From the NCBI GenBank assembly GCA_963834515.1, contig CAWICB010000010.1, positions 1 through 64,000 of the forward strand: 64,000 nucleotides of DNA, read 5' to 3'. Made by a program: the position numbers and the translations under genes. Position 1 is the first letter of the stretch. The number at the start of each line of letters is the position of its first letter. The notes beneath the pieces are model-generated. The model did not search any database, was not told where the DNA came from, and worked only from the letters and a program-made list of their open reading frames with translations. This DNA is from RYN-230 sp963834515. GTDB taxonomy: Bacteria > Actinomycetota > Actinomycetes > Streptosporangiales > Streptosporangiaceae. Positions 43,810-52,413 of the stretch are shown here, one piece after another.

Positions 43810-44506
43810 ATGAACGCTCCGGAGTCTGCGACTCTGGCGCGCGGAGTGGGCGAGGATGTTCGCATGACTGAACGTGCTGGCGCTGTCGCCGACACCGCCG
43901 ACCAGCGGCGGGTGCAGATGCTGCGCGCCGCGATCGAAGTGATCGAGGAGCGGGGCTTCCCGGAGACCAGGATCGCGGATGTCGCGGCCCGGGCCGGGAC
44001 CAGCCCAGCCCTGGTCATCTACTACTTCAAGACCAAGGACCAGCTGCTCACCGAGGCGATGCGGTACGCCGAGGACACCTGGTACGAGGCGGGTATGCGG
44101 CGGATGGCGGCCATCCCCAGCGCGGCCAGGCGGCTCGAGGAATACGTGGCCATGAAGTTCGTCGAGGACGTGGAGGGCGAGCCCACCGGCACCTGGCTGC
44201 TCTGGCTGGACTTGTGGGCGCAGTCGGTGCGGCTGCCCGAGGTGGCCGGCGTCCGGCAGAAGTTCGACGAACGCTGGCGTGAGACGATCATCGAGCTGGT
44301 CCTGGCCGGCCAGGAAGCGGGCGAGTTCGGCCCGGTGAACGCCGGACGACTTCGCGGTCACCCTGTCCGCGCTGCTGGATGGGCTGGCCATCCAGATCGC
44401 GCTGAAGGATCCCGCCGTCGGCGCCAACCGCGCGTTCGAGCTGAGCATGCGGTTCGCGGCCGGACAGCTTGGTTTCGAGTGGACCGGGCGGCGGCCCGGC
44501 AGGTAA
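43810..44506 (+). CDS. TetR family regulator of module 1 (frameshifted)
   Basis: About 231 residues after frame repair. The helix-turn-helix domain is MLRAAIEVIEERGFPETRIADVAARAGTSPALVIYYFKTKDQLL, and the ligand domain continues to FELSMRFAAGQLGFEWTGRRPGR. An extra G at 44344 (AACGCC-G-GACGAC) breaks the frame; removing it gives PVNADDFAVTLSALLDGLA. Start ATG 43810 has GGAGG seven bases before it; ATG 43864 is the alternative. Its promoter region contains operator C, and four more copies of the same palindrome mark other amine-locus genes, so it is the best candidate for their regulator. potA follows 17 bp downstream. Confidence 0.88.
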
Positions 44507-44523
44507 GCGCTAAGGAGGCCCCG

Positions 44524-45665
44524 GTGGCCGGTGGACACATCCAGCTGGTCTCGCTGACCAAGCGGTTCACGGAAGTCGCGGTGGACGACATCGACCTCAC
44601 CGTGGACAGCGGCGAGTTCTTCTCCCTGCTCGGGCCGTCCGGCTGCGGCAAGACGACCACGCTGCGGCTGATCGCCGGCTTCGAGCAGCCCACCGCGGGC
44701 CAGATCATGCTCGACGGGACCGACATGTCCGGGGTCCCGCCGCACAAGCGCAATGTGAACACGGTGTTCCAGAGCTACGCGCTGTTCCCGTTCATGACCG
44801 TGTTCGACAACGTGGCGTTCGGGCTGCGCTACCAGAAGCTGCCCAGGCGTGAGATCACCAGCAAGGTAAACGAGGCCCTGGACCTGGTCGAGCTGGGCTC
44901 CTACGCGAAGCGCCGGCCCGGCGCGCTGTCCGGCGGCCAGCAGCAGCGGGTGGCGCTGGCCCGGGCCCTGGTCCTCGGCCCCGCCGTGCTGCTGCTCGAC
45001 GAGCCACTCGGGCGCGCTGGACGCCAAGCTGCGCCGGTCGCTCAAGGTCGAGCTCAAGGCGCTCCAGGAGCGGGTCGGCATCACGTTCCTCTACGTCACC
45101 CACGACCAGGAGGAAGCGCTGACCATGTCGGACCGGCTGGCCGTCATGCACGAAGGCAAGATCGTGCAGATCGGCGCGCCCGCGCCAGGTGTATGAGGAG
45201 CCCGCGGACACCTACGTGGCCGACTTCCTGGGCGTGTCCAACCTGATGGAAGTGGACGTCGTCGAGCAGGGCCCGGGCACCCGGTGCTCGGTCCGGGTCG
45301 GCGACTCCGCGCTGGACGTGGAGCGGTCCGACGTGACCGCGCTGGGCACCGCGCACGCGGTCATCCGCCCGGAGCGGGTGCGCGTCGAGGAGCACGGCTC
45401 GGCTGGGCCGAACCGGATCCCGGGCATGGTCGAGCGCCTGGTGTTCCTGGGGGCGGCCACCCAGGTGCTGCTCCGGCTGGCCCCTGGGGCCCAGCTCCAG
45501 GCGCTGGTGCAGAACGATGGCGATCACCCGCAGCACCTGGCCCAGGGCACACCGGTGCAGGTCTACCTGGCCCCGGACGCGCTCCGGGTGCTGCGCGGCA
45601 GCGCGCAGGGGGCGGCCGAGGAGGACGAGCTGCGGGTGACCAGCGCGCCGGCCCAGGCCGGCTGA
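44524..45665 (+). CDS. potA: Polyamine-type ABC transporter ATPase (frameshifted twice)
   Basis: About 380 residues after repair. Motifs are Walker A GPSGCGKTT, the Q-loop in NTVFQSYALFPFMTVFDNVAFG, signature LSGGQQQRVALARAL, Walker B VLLLDEPLG and the switch YVTHDQEEALTMSDRL; a C-terminal TOBE domain follows (AVIRPERVRVEE). Extra G bases at 45010 (CTC-G-GGCGCG) and 45182 (CCC-G-CGCCAG) break the frame; without them the sequence reads DEPLGALDAKLRRSL and IGAPRQVYEEP. GTG 44524 has AAGGAGG upstream. It would energise the potD-potB-potC importer encoded 1 kb away on the other strand. Confidence 0.9.
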
Positions 45666-45844
45666 GCCAAGCGCGCGGGTGCGGTGCGCGGGGGTGATTC
45701 GGGGTGCGGACCGGAGCAGTGGAAGCACTGGCCGGGGTAAGATCTGCGATGTAGTTGCGATGCGGCTGTGAGTGATTTTTGGGTCGGTTTCGCCGCCTTT
45801 CGGGCGGGCACCTGGAGGTGCCGGGCGGGGTGTCTGGAGGAACG

Positions 45845-46669
45845 ATGACCGAGGTCCCCCCGGTGCTGCCCCACGTCGACACGAGCCGGCCGAGCGCGGC
45901 CCGCATCTATGACCTGATGCTGGGGGGCTGCCACTATTTCCCGGTTGACCAGGAAGCCGCGGCCAGGGTGATGGACGTGGTGCCAGAGTACCGCGAGGTG
46001 GCCTGGGCCAATCGCGGCTTTCATCAGCGGGCCGCCCGGTGGATCGCGGAAAAGGGCGTCAGCCAGTTCCTCGACCTCGGCTGCGGGCTGCTCACCGTGG
46101 GCAACACGCACGAGGTGGTCCGTGAGGTCATGCCGGACGCCCGGGTGGTCTATGTGGACCTGGACCCGATGGTCGCGCGGCAGGCCGGTCCCGCCCTGCA
46201 CGGCGACCCCGGTGCCGCGCTGATCCAGGCCGACCTGCGCGACCCGGCGCCGTTAATCGCTGACCGGCAGCTGCGCGGGCTGATCGATTTCGGCCAGCCG
46301 GTCGGCCTGGTGCTGACCGCGGTCATGCACTTCGTGGCGGATGGGTCGGACCCGTGGCAGCTGGTCCGGGACTACCTGGCCCTGCTGCCGCCGGGCAGCT
46401 ACCTGGCGCTGTCCCACGGCACCTCGGACGGCGTGCCGCCGCTGGCCGTGCAGCGCTGGCAGGACGTGTACGCGCACGCCAACGTCCAGTTCCACCCCCG
46501 GCCGCAGGCGGCCATCGCCCGGTTCTTCGACGGCCTGGAGGTCGTACCGCCGTACGAGGCGGCCGAGGCCGCCCTGGTCCACCTCGGCCTGTGGGGCTGT
46601 GAGGACCCCACGCTGGCGGACAGCGACAGCTCGCGGTGGGGGTACTGCGGGGTGGCCCGGGTCGGCTGA
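45845..46669 (+). CDS. SAV2177/DUF574 family SAM-dependent methyltransferase
   Basis: A 274-residue protein with the family's fixed landmarks: ARIYDLMLGGCHYFPVDQEAA at the N-terminus, FLDLGCGLLTVGNTHEV (SAM-binding loop), VVYVDLDPMVARQ, LTAVMHFV, SYLALSHGTSDG and ARFFDGLEVVPP near the C-terminus. ATG 45845 follows GGAGGAACG. The methyl acceptor in this large actinomycete family is generally unknown. It sits between the two halves of the polyamine-type transporter without obvious functional link. A degraded paralogue is at 24-226. Confidence 0.88.
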   Translation: MTEVPPVLPHVDTSRPSAARIYDLMLGGCHYFPVDQEAAARVMDVVPEYREVAWANRGFHQRAARWIAEKGVSQFLDLGCGLLTVGNTHEVVREVMPDARVVYVDLDPMVARQAGPALHGDPGAALIQADLRDPAPLIADRQLRGLIDFGQPVGLVLTAVMHFVADGSDPWQLVRDYLALLPPGSYLALSHGTSDGVPPLAVQRWQDVYAHANVQFHPRPQAAIARFFDGLEVVPPYEAAEAALVHLGLWGCEDPTLADSDSSRWGYCGVARVG

Positions 46670-46673
46670 CCCA

Positions 46674-46723
46674 GTGTGCTGACGGCCGGGCTGGGCTGGT
46701 GTGCTGACGGCCGGGCTGGGCCG
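46674..46723. repeat. Two 25-bp direct repeats
   Basis: GTGTGCTGACGGCCGGGCTG and the following five bases occur twice in tandem between the converging methyltransferase and potC genes. A transcription-termination role is possible but no clear hairpin was found. Confidence 0.6.
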
Positions 46724-46731
46724 CGGTGGGC

Positions 46732-47676
46732 TCAGTCGGTGCCGGCGATCGTGGTCAGCGCCTCCACCCGGCTGCCCCGCTCGCCGCGGGTCATCCAGCG
46801 GTAGCCCAGGAAGCCGATGATCGCGGCGATCAGCGTCATGACCAGCATGATGGTGCCGAGCGCGTTCAGCGCCGGGCCGCCGTTGCCGCCGTGCTGCGTG
46901 GAGTAGATGATCACCGACATGGGCGTGTTGCTCGCGTTGGAGGACAGCAGGTCCACGATCACGAAGTCGTCGATGACCCCGGAGAAGACCAGCACCGCGC
47001 TGGCGAAGATGGCCGGCCCGAGCAGCGGGATCATCACCCGCCACATGGTCTGCAGCTGATTGGCGCCCAGGTCGGCGGCGGCTTCCTCGTATTGCCGGCC
47101 CAGGCCGACCAGCCGGGCTTGCACGATGATGGCCGGCCAGCTCACGTTCCAGGTGACCAGGCCCAGCACCTCGGCCAGCGTGCCCAGGTGGACGGTGCTG
47201 AACAGCACGGTGAACGCGAAGAACATGGCCACACCGAAGATCAGCTCCGGGACCACGAAGGACAGCAGCATCACGAAGTTGAAGCTGGACGAGGTGATGC
47301 CGCGCCACCGGTTGATGCCGAGCGCGAACGCGACGCCGAGCGGCACCGCGATGAGCGTGGTGAGCACGGACAGCCGCACGGTCTGGATGACCGCCGCGTG
47401 CAGCTGCGGGTTGTGCAGCACCGAGTTCACCGGGTCGCTGAAGTACCACCGCCAGGAGAAGCCCTGCCAGGTCGCCTGGGACTTGCCGTTGTTGAACGAG
47501 AACAGCACCGCGATGGCGAGCGGCACCAGCGACCAGATCAGGTAGAGCCAGGTGAAGCCCTCCAGGAACCAGGGGTGGCCCCACGGGTTGCGGCGCGGGA
47601 TCATCCGCCGCAGGCCGCTGCGCGGCGCGGCCTGCGCCCGGCCCTGGGCCTGCGCCGGCGCGCTGGTCGCGGTCAT
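46732..47676 (-). CDS. potC: Polyamine-type ABC transporter permease 2
   Basis: A 314-residue permease with six helices: TWLYLIWSLVPLAIAVLFSF, then VRLSVLTTLIAVPLGVAFAL, FVMLLSFVVPELIFGVAMFF and others. The cytoplasmic EAA loop reads EEAAADLGANQLQTMWRVMIPLL, where the ATPase docks. The order is potD, potB, potC on the minus strand; its start overlaps the potB stop by four bases (47673-47676). Sequence features are those of PotC-type spermidine/putrescine permeases, but the transported amine could differ. Confidence 0.9.
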   Translation of the reverse strand: MTATSAPAQAQGRAQAAPRSGLRRMIPRRNPWGHPWFLEGFTWLYLIWSLVPLAIAVLFSFNNGKSQATWQGFSWRWYFSDPVNSVLHNPQLHAAVIQTVRLSVLTTLIAVPLGVAFALGINRWRGITSSSFNFVMLLSFVVPELIFGVAMFFAFTVLFSTVHLGTLAEVLGLVTWNVSWPAIIVQARLVGLGRQYEEAAADLGANQLQTMWRVMIPLLGPAIFASAVLVFSGVIDDFVIVDLLSSNASNTPMSVIIYSTQHGGNGGPALNALGTIMLVMTLIAAIIGFLGYRWMTRGERGSRVEALTTIAGTD

Positions 47677-48629
47677 CCTGCCTCCCGGCTGGACCTGTTG
47701 GTGGCCACCACGTAGTAGATCATCGGTATCAGCAGCACGAGCAGCAGCAGCAGCGACAGCACTGCGCCCTGGCCCTCCAGGCCGGGCGTGCCGAGCTGGC
47801 CCTGGATCAGGTTGCCGATCATCGACGTGTTGGCCGAGCCGGACATGAGCTGGTTGGTGAAGTAGTCACCGATCATCGGCAGCACGGTGATCAGCATGCC
47901 GGTGAGGATGGTCTGCCGGGACAGCGGCAGCGTGACGTGGATGAACGTGCGCACCCGGTTCAGGCCCAGGTCACGGCCGGCTTCGATGAGCGACGGGTCG
48001 ATCCGGTCCAGCCCGGCGTAGAGCACCAGGATCAGGTACGGGATGTAGCCGTAGACCAGGCCCAGGATCACGGTGAACGACTTGCCGCCGAGCCAGTCGA
48101 TGGGGGTGGAGATGATGCCCATCGAGGTCAGCGCCTTGTTCACGTAGCCGTCGGTCTGCAGCAGGTCGATCCAGGCCAGCATGCGCATCATGTAGCTGAT
48201 CCAGAACGGCGCGATGAGCAGGATCAGGAACAGCCCCTTGCGCCGCCCGGCGAACCGGGCCACGAAGTACGCCGCCGGGTACGCGATGACCAGGCAGATC
48301 AGCGAGGCCAGCACGACGTACCAGATGGTGCGGAGCACGATGGGACCAGCGAACGAGGTGCTGCCGACCAGGTCGTGCCAGACGTTGATGACGTTGGAGG
48401 AACTCCACCCGAACGGGTTCCACACCGCGATCGGCGACTCGAACAGCCGGTCCAGCTGGCCCATGGCGATGGCCAGCACGGCGTAGAACGGCACGATGAA
48501 CAGCAGGGTGAGCCAGAGGATGCCGGGCAGGGCGAGCAGTACATAGAACAGCTTGCTCTGGCCTTTCCGGCCCGCCCGGCCGGGCGGCTGCGGTTTGCTG
48601 GCCTGCGGGGGCGCGGTGGCGGCGGTCAC
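47673..48629 (-). CDS. potB: Polyamine-type ABC transporter permease 1
   Basis: A 318-residue PotB-type permease. Start GTG 48629 (TAATAPPQASKPQ) is two bases after the potD stop and is preferred over a much longer in-frame extension that would run antisense-like through potD in another frame. The helices begin LLALPGILWLTLLFIVPFYAVLAIAM; the EAA loop is LIEAGRDLGLNRVRTFIHVTLPL. It forms the membrane channel with PotC. Confidence 0.9.
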   Translation of the reverse strand: MTAATAPPQASKPQPPGRAGRKGQSKLFYVLLALPGILWLTLLFIVPFYAVLAIAMGQLDRLFESPIAVWNPFGWSSSNVINVWHDLVGSTSFAGPIVLRTIWYVVLASLICLVIAYPAAYFVARFAGRRKGLFLILLIAPFWISYMMRMLAWIDLLQTDGYVNKALTSMGIISTPIDWLGGKSFTVILGLVYGYIPYLILVLYAGLDRIDPSLIEAGRDLGLNRVRTFIHVTLPLSRQTILTGMLITVLPMIGDYFTNQLMSGSANTSMIGNLIQGQLGTPGLEGQGAVLSLLLLLVLLIPMIYYVVATNRSSREAG

Positions 48630-48631
48630 GG

Positions 48632-49903
48632 CTAGATCCCGTTGCTCACGACGAGCCAGGCCTGCTGCCACAGCGCATCCGCGTCCACCGGCAACTGCAG
48701 CTCGCTGACCCCGCGGCGGAAATAGGACGGCAGCACCGCGGTGGATATCAGGCTCTTGGGCAGCAGCTGCTCCTTGACCAGCCGCTGCGGCGTGACGGCG
48801 GTGAGCGGCTGCATGTAGCCGTTGAAGCTGATGTTTTCCAGCACGTTGGGCAGGTCCAGCAGGTAGTTGAGGAACAGGTGAGCCAGCACCGGGTTGGTTG
48901 ACGAGCGCAGCACGGTGAGCGTGTCGTTGGCCACCGGGCCGCGGCCGTCCGGCGGGAACCAGTACCCGACCACGTCCACCGGCACCCCCTTGGGCATGTA
49001 GTACTGGGCTGAGGCCATGTCCCCCGACCAGGCGTGGTGGATCCACGTCTGGCCGGTGGGGATCTCGGTGTAGTCGTTGTTGTCGATGTGCACGTCGGTC
49101 AGGCTGGACAGGTCCTGCAGTGACCGCCGGGACAGCGCGATCTGATTCCGGTCGGTGGTGTTCAGGTTGAAGATCCCGTTTTTCATCAGCCCCAGGCTGA
49201 TGCCCTCGCGGTAGTCGTCGAGGATGGCGACCTTGCCCTTGTACTTGCCCTGCCAGAGCATGGCCCACGGGTTGCGCATCGCGTACGGGTTCTCGTGCAC
49301 CAGGTCTTTCCGCCACGAGATACCGGTGGTGTAGATCGTGTACGGGGTGGTGTACTGCCAGCCCCGGTCATAGAACGGGTGGGTGAAGTCCGGCCAGGCC
49401 TGGCTGATGTTCGGGATGTAGCTGTGGTTCAGCGGCTGGACCAGCTTGGACTCGATGAGCTGGCCCAGCACGTCCACGGTCACGCCCATGAACACGTCGA
49501 ACGTCAGCCCGCTGCGCAGCTTGGACAGGGCCTCGTTCATCGTGTTGAACGTGGTCACCTCGACCTTGCAGTTGTACTTCTTGGCGAAGTGATTCAGGCA
49601 GGCCTGGTTGACGTAGGCGACCCAGTTGAAGATCTGCAGGGTGGCGCCGGTCTCTGGCTTGAGGCCGCTGGCGATCGCCTTGTTGTCGTGGAACACCGGC
49701 CACGTCACCGGGTTGTTGGGCCGGGGCAGTGGCGAATGGCCCGAGCCGGCCAGCGCGGGCGCGCACGCGTCGATCAGCGCGCCGCCGGCCAGCGCGGCCA
49801 GCCCCGCGCCGCCGGTCCGGGCCAGGAAACTCCGCCGGGAGACCGGACGGGAGAACAGGGGCGGGCGGGACCCGTCCTTGGGCCAGCCTTCTCGCGGATG
49901 CAC
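48632..49903 (-). CDS. potD: Polyamine-type ABC transporter substrate-binding lipoprotein
   Basis: A 423-residue extracellular binding protein. The N-terminus combines a twin-arginine motif (SRRSFLART) with a lipobox (LIDAC), so it is a Tat-exported lipoprotein. The mature domain has TLQIFNWVAYVNQACLNHFAKKY, FDVFMGVTVDVLGQLIESKLVQPLNHS and YTTPYTIYTTGISWRKDLV, typical of PotD/PotF proteins. Operator D (50076-50095) is about 170 bp upstream. The polyamine pocket residues were not checked, so the ligand could be another cationic amine. Confidence 0.9.
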   Translation of the reverse strand: MHPREGWPKDGSRPPLFSRPVSRRSFLARTGGAGLAALAGGALIDACAPALAGSGHSPLPRPNNPVTWPVFHDNKAIASGLKPETGATLQIFNWVAYVNQACLNHFAKKYNCKVEVTTFNTMNEALSKLRSGLTFDVFMGVTVDVLGQLIESKLVQPLNHSYIPNISQAWPDFTHPFYDRGWQYTTPYTIYTTGISWRKDLVHENPYAMRNPWAMLWQGKYKGKVAILDDYREGISLGLMKNGIFNLNTTDRNQIALSRRSLQDLSSLTDVHIDNNDYTEIPTGQTWIHHAWSGDMASAQYYMPKGVPVDVVGYWFPPDGRGPVANDTLTVLRSSTNPVLAHLFLNYLLDLPNVLENISFNGYMQPLTAVTPQRLVKEQLLPKSLISTAVLPSYFRRGVSELQLPVDADALWQQAWLVVSNGI

Positions 49904-50075
49904 CAGATCGCTTCTTCCTGTTCAGGGTTCCTTGGCGGATTCCTCTGTGGTCTGTGGGTCGGCCCAGGGTGGCAGCTGCTGGCCAGGGTCCGGGTCGCGG
50001 CCGGTCCGGGTTGCGGGGCGGCCCGGCTGCGGCCCGGTCCGGGCTGTCCCGCAACGGGTAGCACCGCGGCGAACC

Positions 50076-50095
50076 CTGACTGAACAGTCCGTCAA
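50076..50095. promoter_or_regulatory. TetR-type operator, site D (potDBC)
   Basis: On the minus strand TTGACGGACTGTTCAGTCAG, 17 of 20 identical to site B. It has one weaker half-site. It is upstream of the potD-potB-potC operon. The 280-bp gap between potD and the aminotransferase gene otherwise shows no gene. Confidence 0.62.
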
Positions 50096-50183
50096 TAACA
50101 GGTACTACTGCGTCAGCATAGGCGCAAGGGCGTTTTGACAAAAGGGTCACTAAGCAGGCGAAACATGACCGAAACCTAGCCGC

Positions 50184-51564
50184 TCAGCTGGTGACCGCGG
50201 TGGCGAACGCGGCAAAGTTGGCTACCAGCAGGTCGATGTCTGACTCCTCGTGCTGGACCGAGATCAGCCACTGCTCGATCTTGCCCCACGGCGGCAGGAA
50301 CACCCCGCCGTTGTGCTGGAAGAGCCAGTGCGCGTGGCTGTACCGGTCATCGATGCCCAGGAAGCCGCGGTAGTTGCGGACCGGCTCCGGGGAGAACACC
50401 ACACAGCCCTTGGCCCCGACCGCGACGACGTGCGCGGCCAGCCCGGTACGGGCGATCTCCCGCTCGATGCCGGCTGACCGCGCGCTCGCGCAGCAGGTCG
50501 ATCCGCTGGTAGGCCTCGGGGGTGGCCACCTCGGTGAGCATGGCCCGGCAGGCGGCGATGGCTAGCGGGTTGCCGTTGAACGTGCCCACCATCTCGTAGT
50601 CGTTGTTGGCCACGTGCTCCATGACCTCGGCCGAGCCGCCGATGGCCGCGATGGCGACACCGCCGCCGATCGCCTTAGCCAGGCAGATGAGGTCCGGGGT
50701 GACCCCGGTCAGCCCGGTCGCGCCGCCCGGTCCCGCGGTGAGGCCCGTCTTGACCTCGTCAAACGTGAGCAGCGCGCCGTGCGCGTGCAGCAGGTCCTTC
50801 AGGCCGGGCAGGAAGCCGGGCTCGGGCTCGATGATCCCGGCGTTCATCATCACCGGCTCGATGATCATCCCGGCCACCTGGCCCGGGTGCCGCTCCAGCA
50901 GGCGCTGTACCGAGGCCAGGTCATTGAACGTGGCGACCAGGGTCAGCCGCATGATGGCCTCGGGAATGCCGGCGCTGGCCGGCACCTGGGCCGGGTCGTC
51001 GGCCGGGCCGACATCCTCCGCTTCCGGCGTCACCGACACCTGTACCGAGTCGTGGTGCCCGTGGTAACAGCCCTCGACCTTGATGATCAGGTCCCGGCCG
51101 GTGATGGCGCGCATCAGGTGGATGGCGTCCATGGTCGCCTCGGTGCCTGAGTTGGCGAAGCGCCACAGCGGCAGGCCGAACCGGGTGGCCAGTTCTTCAC
51201 CGACGGCGACCGCGCTGCGGGTCGGCTGGGCGAAGTGCGTGCCCAGGCCGGCCTGGCTGCGCACCGCGTCCACGATGGCCGGGTGCGCGTGGCCGGCCAG
51301 CGCCGCCCCGTACCCGCCGTGCAGGTCGACGTACTCGTTGCCGTCCACGTCGTAGATCTTGGAACCCTTGCCGTGGCTGAGCCAGACCGCCTGCGGGATG
51401 GTGATCTGCCAGCTCGAGGTGACCCCGCCGGCCAGGCTGTGGCTGGCCAGGCCGGCCATCCGGGCGGATTCCGGCTGCCGCTCGACGAAGATCTTTTCCT
51501 GCTCGGCGATGATGTCCTGGAGATTGGCGGGTGGTCCTGGGCGGCCGTCCTGTGAGCTCGGCAC
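50184..51564 (-). CDS. Class III PLP aminotransferase, glutamate-1-semialdehyde-like (frameshifted)
   Basis: About 459 residues after repair. PLP-fold landmarks are YDVDGNEYVDLHGGYGAALAGHAHPAIVDAV, FANSGTEATMDAIHLMRAITGR, GCYHGHHDSVQV, AGMIIEPVMMNAGII, LTFDEVKTG and the Schiff-base lysine in ICLAKAIGGGVAIAAIGG. An extra base at about 50472 breaks the frame; removal restores GIEREIARTGL and runs to TAG at 50184 via FSPEPVRNYRGFLGI. GTG 51564 has AAAGGAG. Operator E is 42 bp upstream. No haem-biosynthesis genes surround it, so it more likely transaminates an imported amine or amino acid than makes aminolevulinate. Confidence 0.86.
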
Positions 51565-51605
51565 GGTACAGCTCCTTTGGCGTGGCGTGGCATATCGCCC
51601 TTGCC

Positions 51606-51625
51606 TTGACTGAACGTTCAGTCTA
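51606..51625. promoter_or_regulatory. TetR-type operator, site E (aminotransferase)
   Basis: TTGACTGAACGTTCAGTCTA, a nearly perfect palindrome around AACGTT with GACTG/CAGTC half-sites. It lies 42 bp upstream of the aminotransferase start codon. Confidence 0.78.
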
Positions 51626-51651
51626 CGAGGGTGGCCGGCCGCTGACAAGAC

Positions 51652-51722
51652 TCCGCCCGTCCGCCCGTCCGCCCGTGCCGGGCGGCCGCCCGTCCGCCCG
51701 CCCGCCCGCCCGCCCGTGCCGG
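51652..51722. repeat. Low-complexity CCGCCCGT/CCGCCCGC tract
   Basis: About 70 bases of short repeats of GCCCGTCC and CCCGCCCG units between the aminotransferase promoter and the palindrome at 51739. No gene. Confidence 0.7.
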
Positions 51723-51738
51723 ACGGGCCGCGTTTTCC

Positions 51739-51790
51739 ATCAGTGCGGTGCATTTGTGGTCACCGGTGACCACAAATGCACCGCGCTGAT
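51739..51790. repeat. 52-bp palindrome without loop
   Basis: The central 40 bases (51745-51784) are a perfect palindrome with half GCGGTGCATTTGTGGTCACC. After one mismatch, a further five base pairs extend it to 51739 and 51790. It lies between the divergent aminotransferase and padR2 promoters. It could be an operator, a cruciform site or a dispersed palindromic element. Confidence 0.75.
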
Positions 51791-51898
51791 GACACAGCCA
51801 CCACGCCCGCTACTCTCCGTGGCGCCCAGTGGGGCTATCCGCTACTGCTGGTAACAGGCTCCTTGCCAAGATACATTGATCACCGTTACATTGCGCTC

Positions 51899-52255
51899 AT
51901 GCGTGACGCGCTCCGTGAGCCCACGTTCCTGATCCTGGCCGCGCTGGCCCCGCAGCCGCTGCACGGTTACGCGATCATCGGCGAGGTGGCTTCGCTGTCC
52001 GGCGGTCGGCTGGAGCTGCGCCCGGGCACGCTGTACGGCGCACTGGACCGGCTAGCCGCCGAGGGGCTGCTCGAGCCGGACCGGGAAGAGGTGATCGAGG
52101 GCCGGCTGCGCCGGTACTACCGGCTCACCGACTCCGGCGCGGGAGTACTGGAGCAGGAAGCGGCCCGCCTGCAGCACAACGCCGACGCCGCCCGGCAGCG
52201 GCTGGCCCGGCGCCGGGGCCGCCCGGTGCCGCGGACCGCCGGCGGCCCGGCCTAA
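51899..52255 (+). CDS. PadR family transcriptional regulator (short type)
   Basis: A 118-residue protein starting at ATG 51899 (RDALREPTFLILAALAPQPLHGYAII). It has the winged-helix PadR pattern RPGTLYGALDRLAAEGLLEPDREE, then RRYYRLTDSGAGVLEQEAARL, with a basic tail (RLARRRGRPVPR). The region just upstream contains ATACATTGATCACCGTTACAT, with spaced TACAT/ACAT elements that could be its own site. The last part of the gene is duplicated downstream in a 73-bp tandem repeat. The DUF3054 gene is convergent; the target gene is unknown. Confidence 0.85.
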   Translation: MRDALREPTFLILAALAPQPLHGYAIIGEVASLSGGRLELRPGTLYGALDRLAAEGLLEPDREEVIEGRLRRYYRLTDSGAGVLEQEAARLQHNADAARQRLARRRGRPVPRTAGGPA

Positions 52256-52336
52256 GCCGTCAGCCCGGCAGCGGCTGGCCCGGCGCCGGCGCCGCCCGGT
52301 ACCGCGGACCGCCGGCGGCCTGGCCTAGGCCGTCAG
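52191..52336. repeat. 73-bp tandem duplication at the end of the padR2 gene
   Basis: 52191-52263 and 52264-52336 share almost the same sequence (starting CCCGGCAGCGGCTGGCCCGG) with about five differences. The first copy includes the last 20 or so codons and the stop of the padR gene; the second lies beyond the stop. Confidence 0.85.
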
Positions 52337-52413
52337 CCCGGCACCTAGCCCGGCATCCAGCCCGCAGGCGGAGTGATCACCCCCGGGCGCCATGCGGCAG
52401 TAATCGCCCATGA

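Noticed and set aside
47673..49316. A 547-residue version of the PotB permease
   Set aside because: The upstream 230 codons run through potD in another frame and look like shadow sequence; the GTG at 48629 two bases after potD gives a family-length protein.
50184..51564. Haem biosynthesis glutamate-1-semialdehyde aminomutase (hemL)
   Set aside because: The fold is the same class, but no haem genes adjoin it, and it carries the shared TetR operator beside a polyamine-type importer. The true hemL is expected elsewhere.
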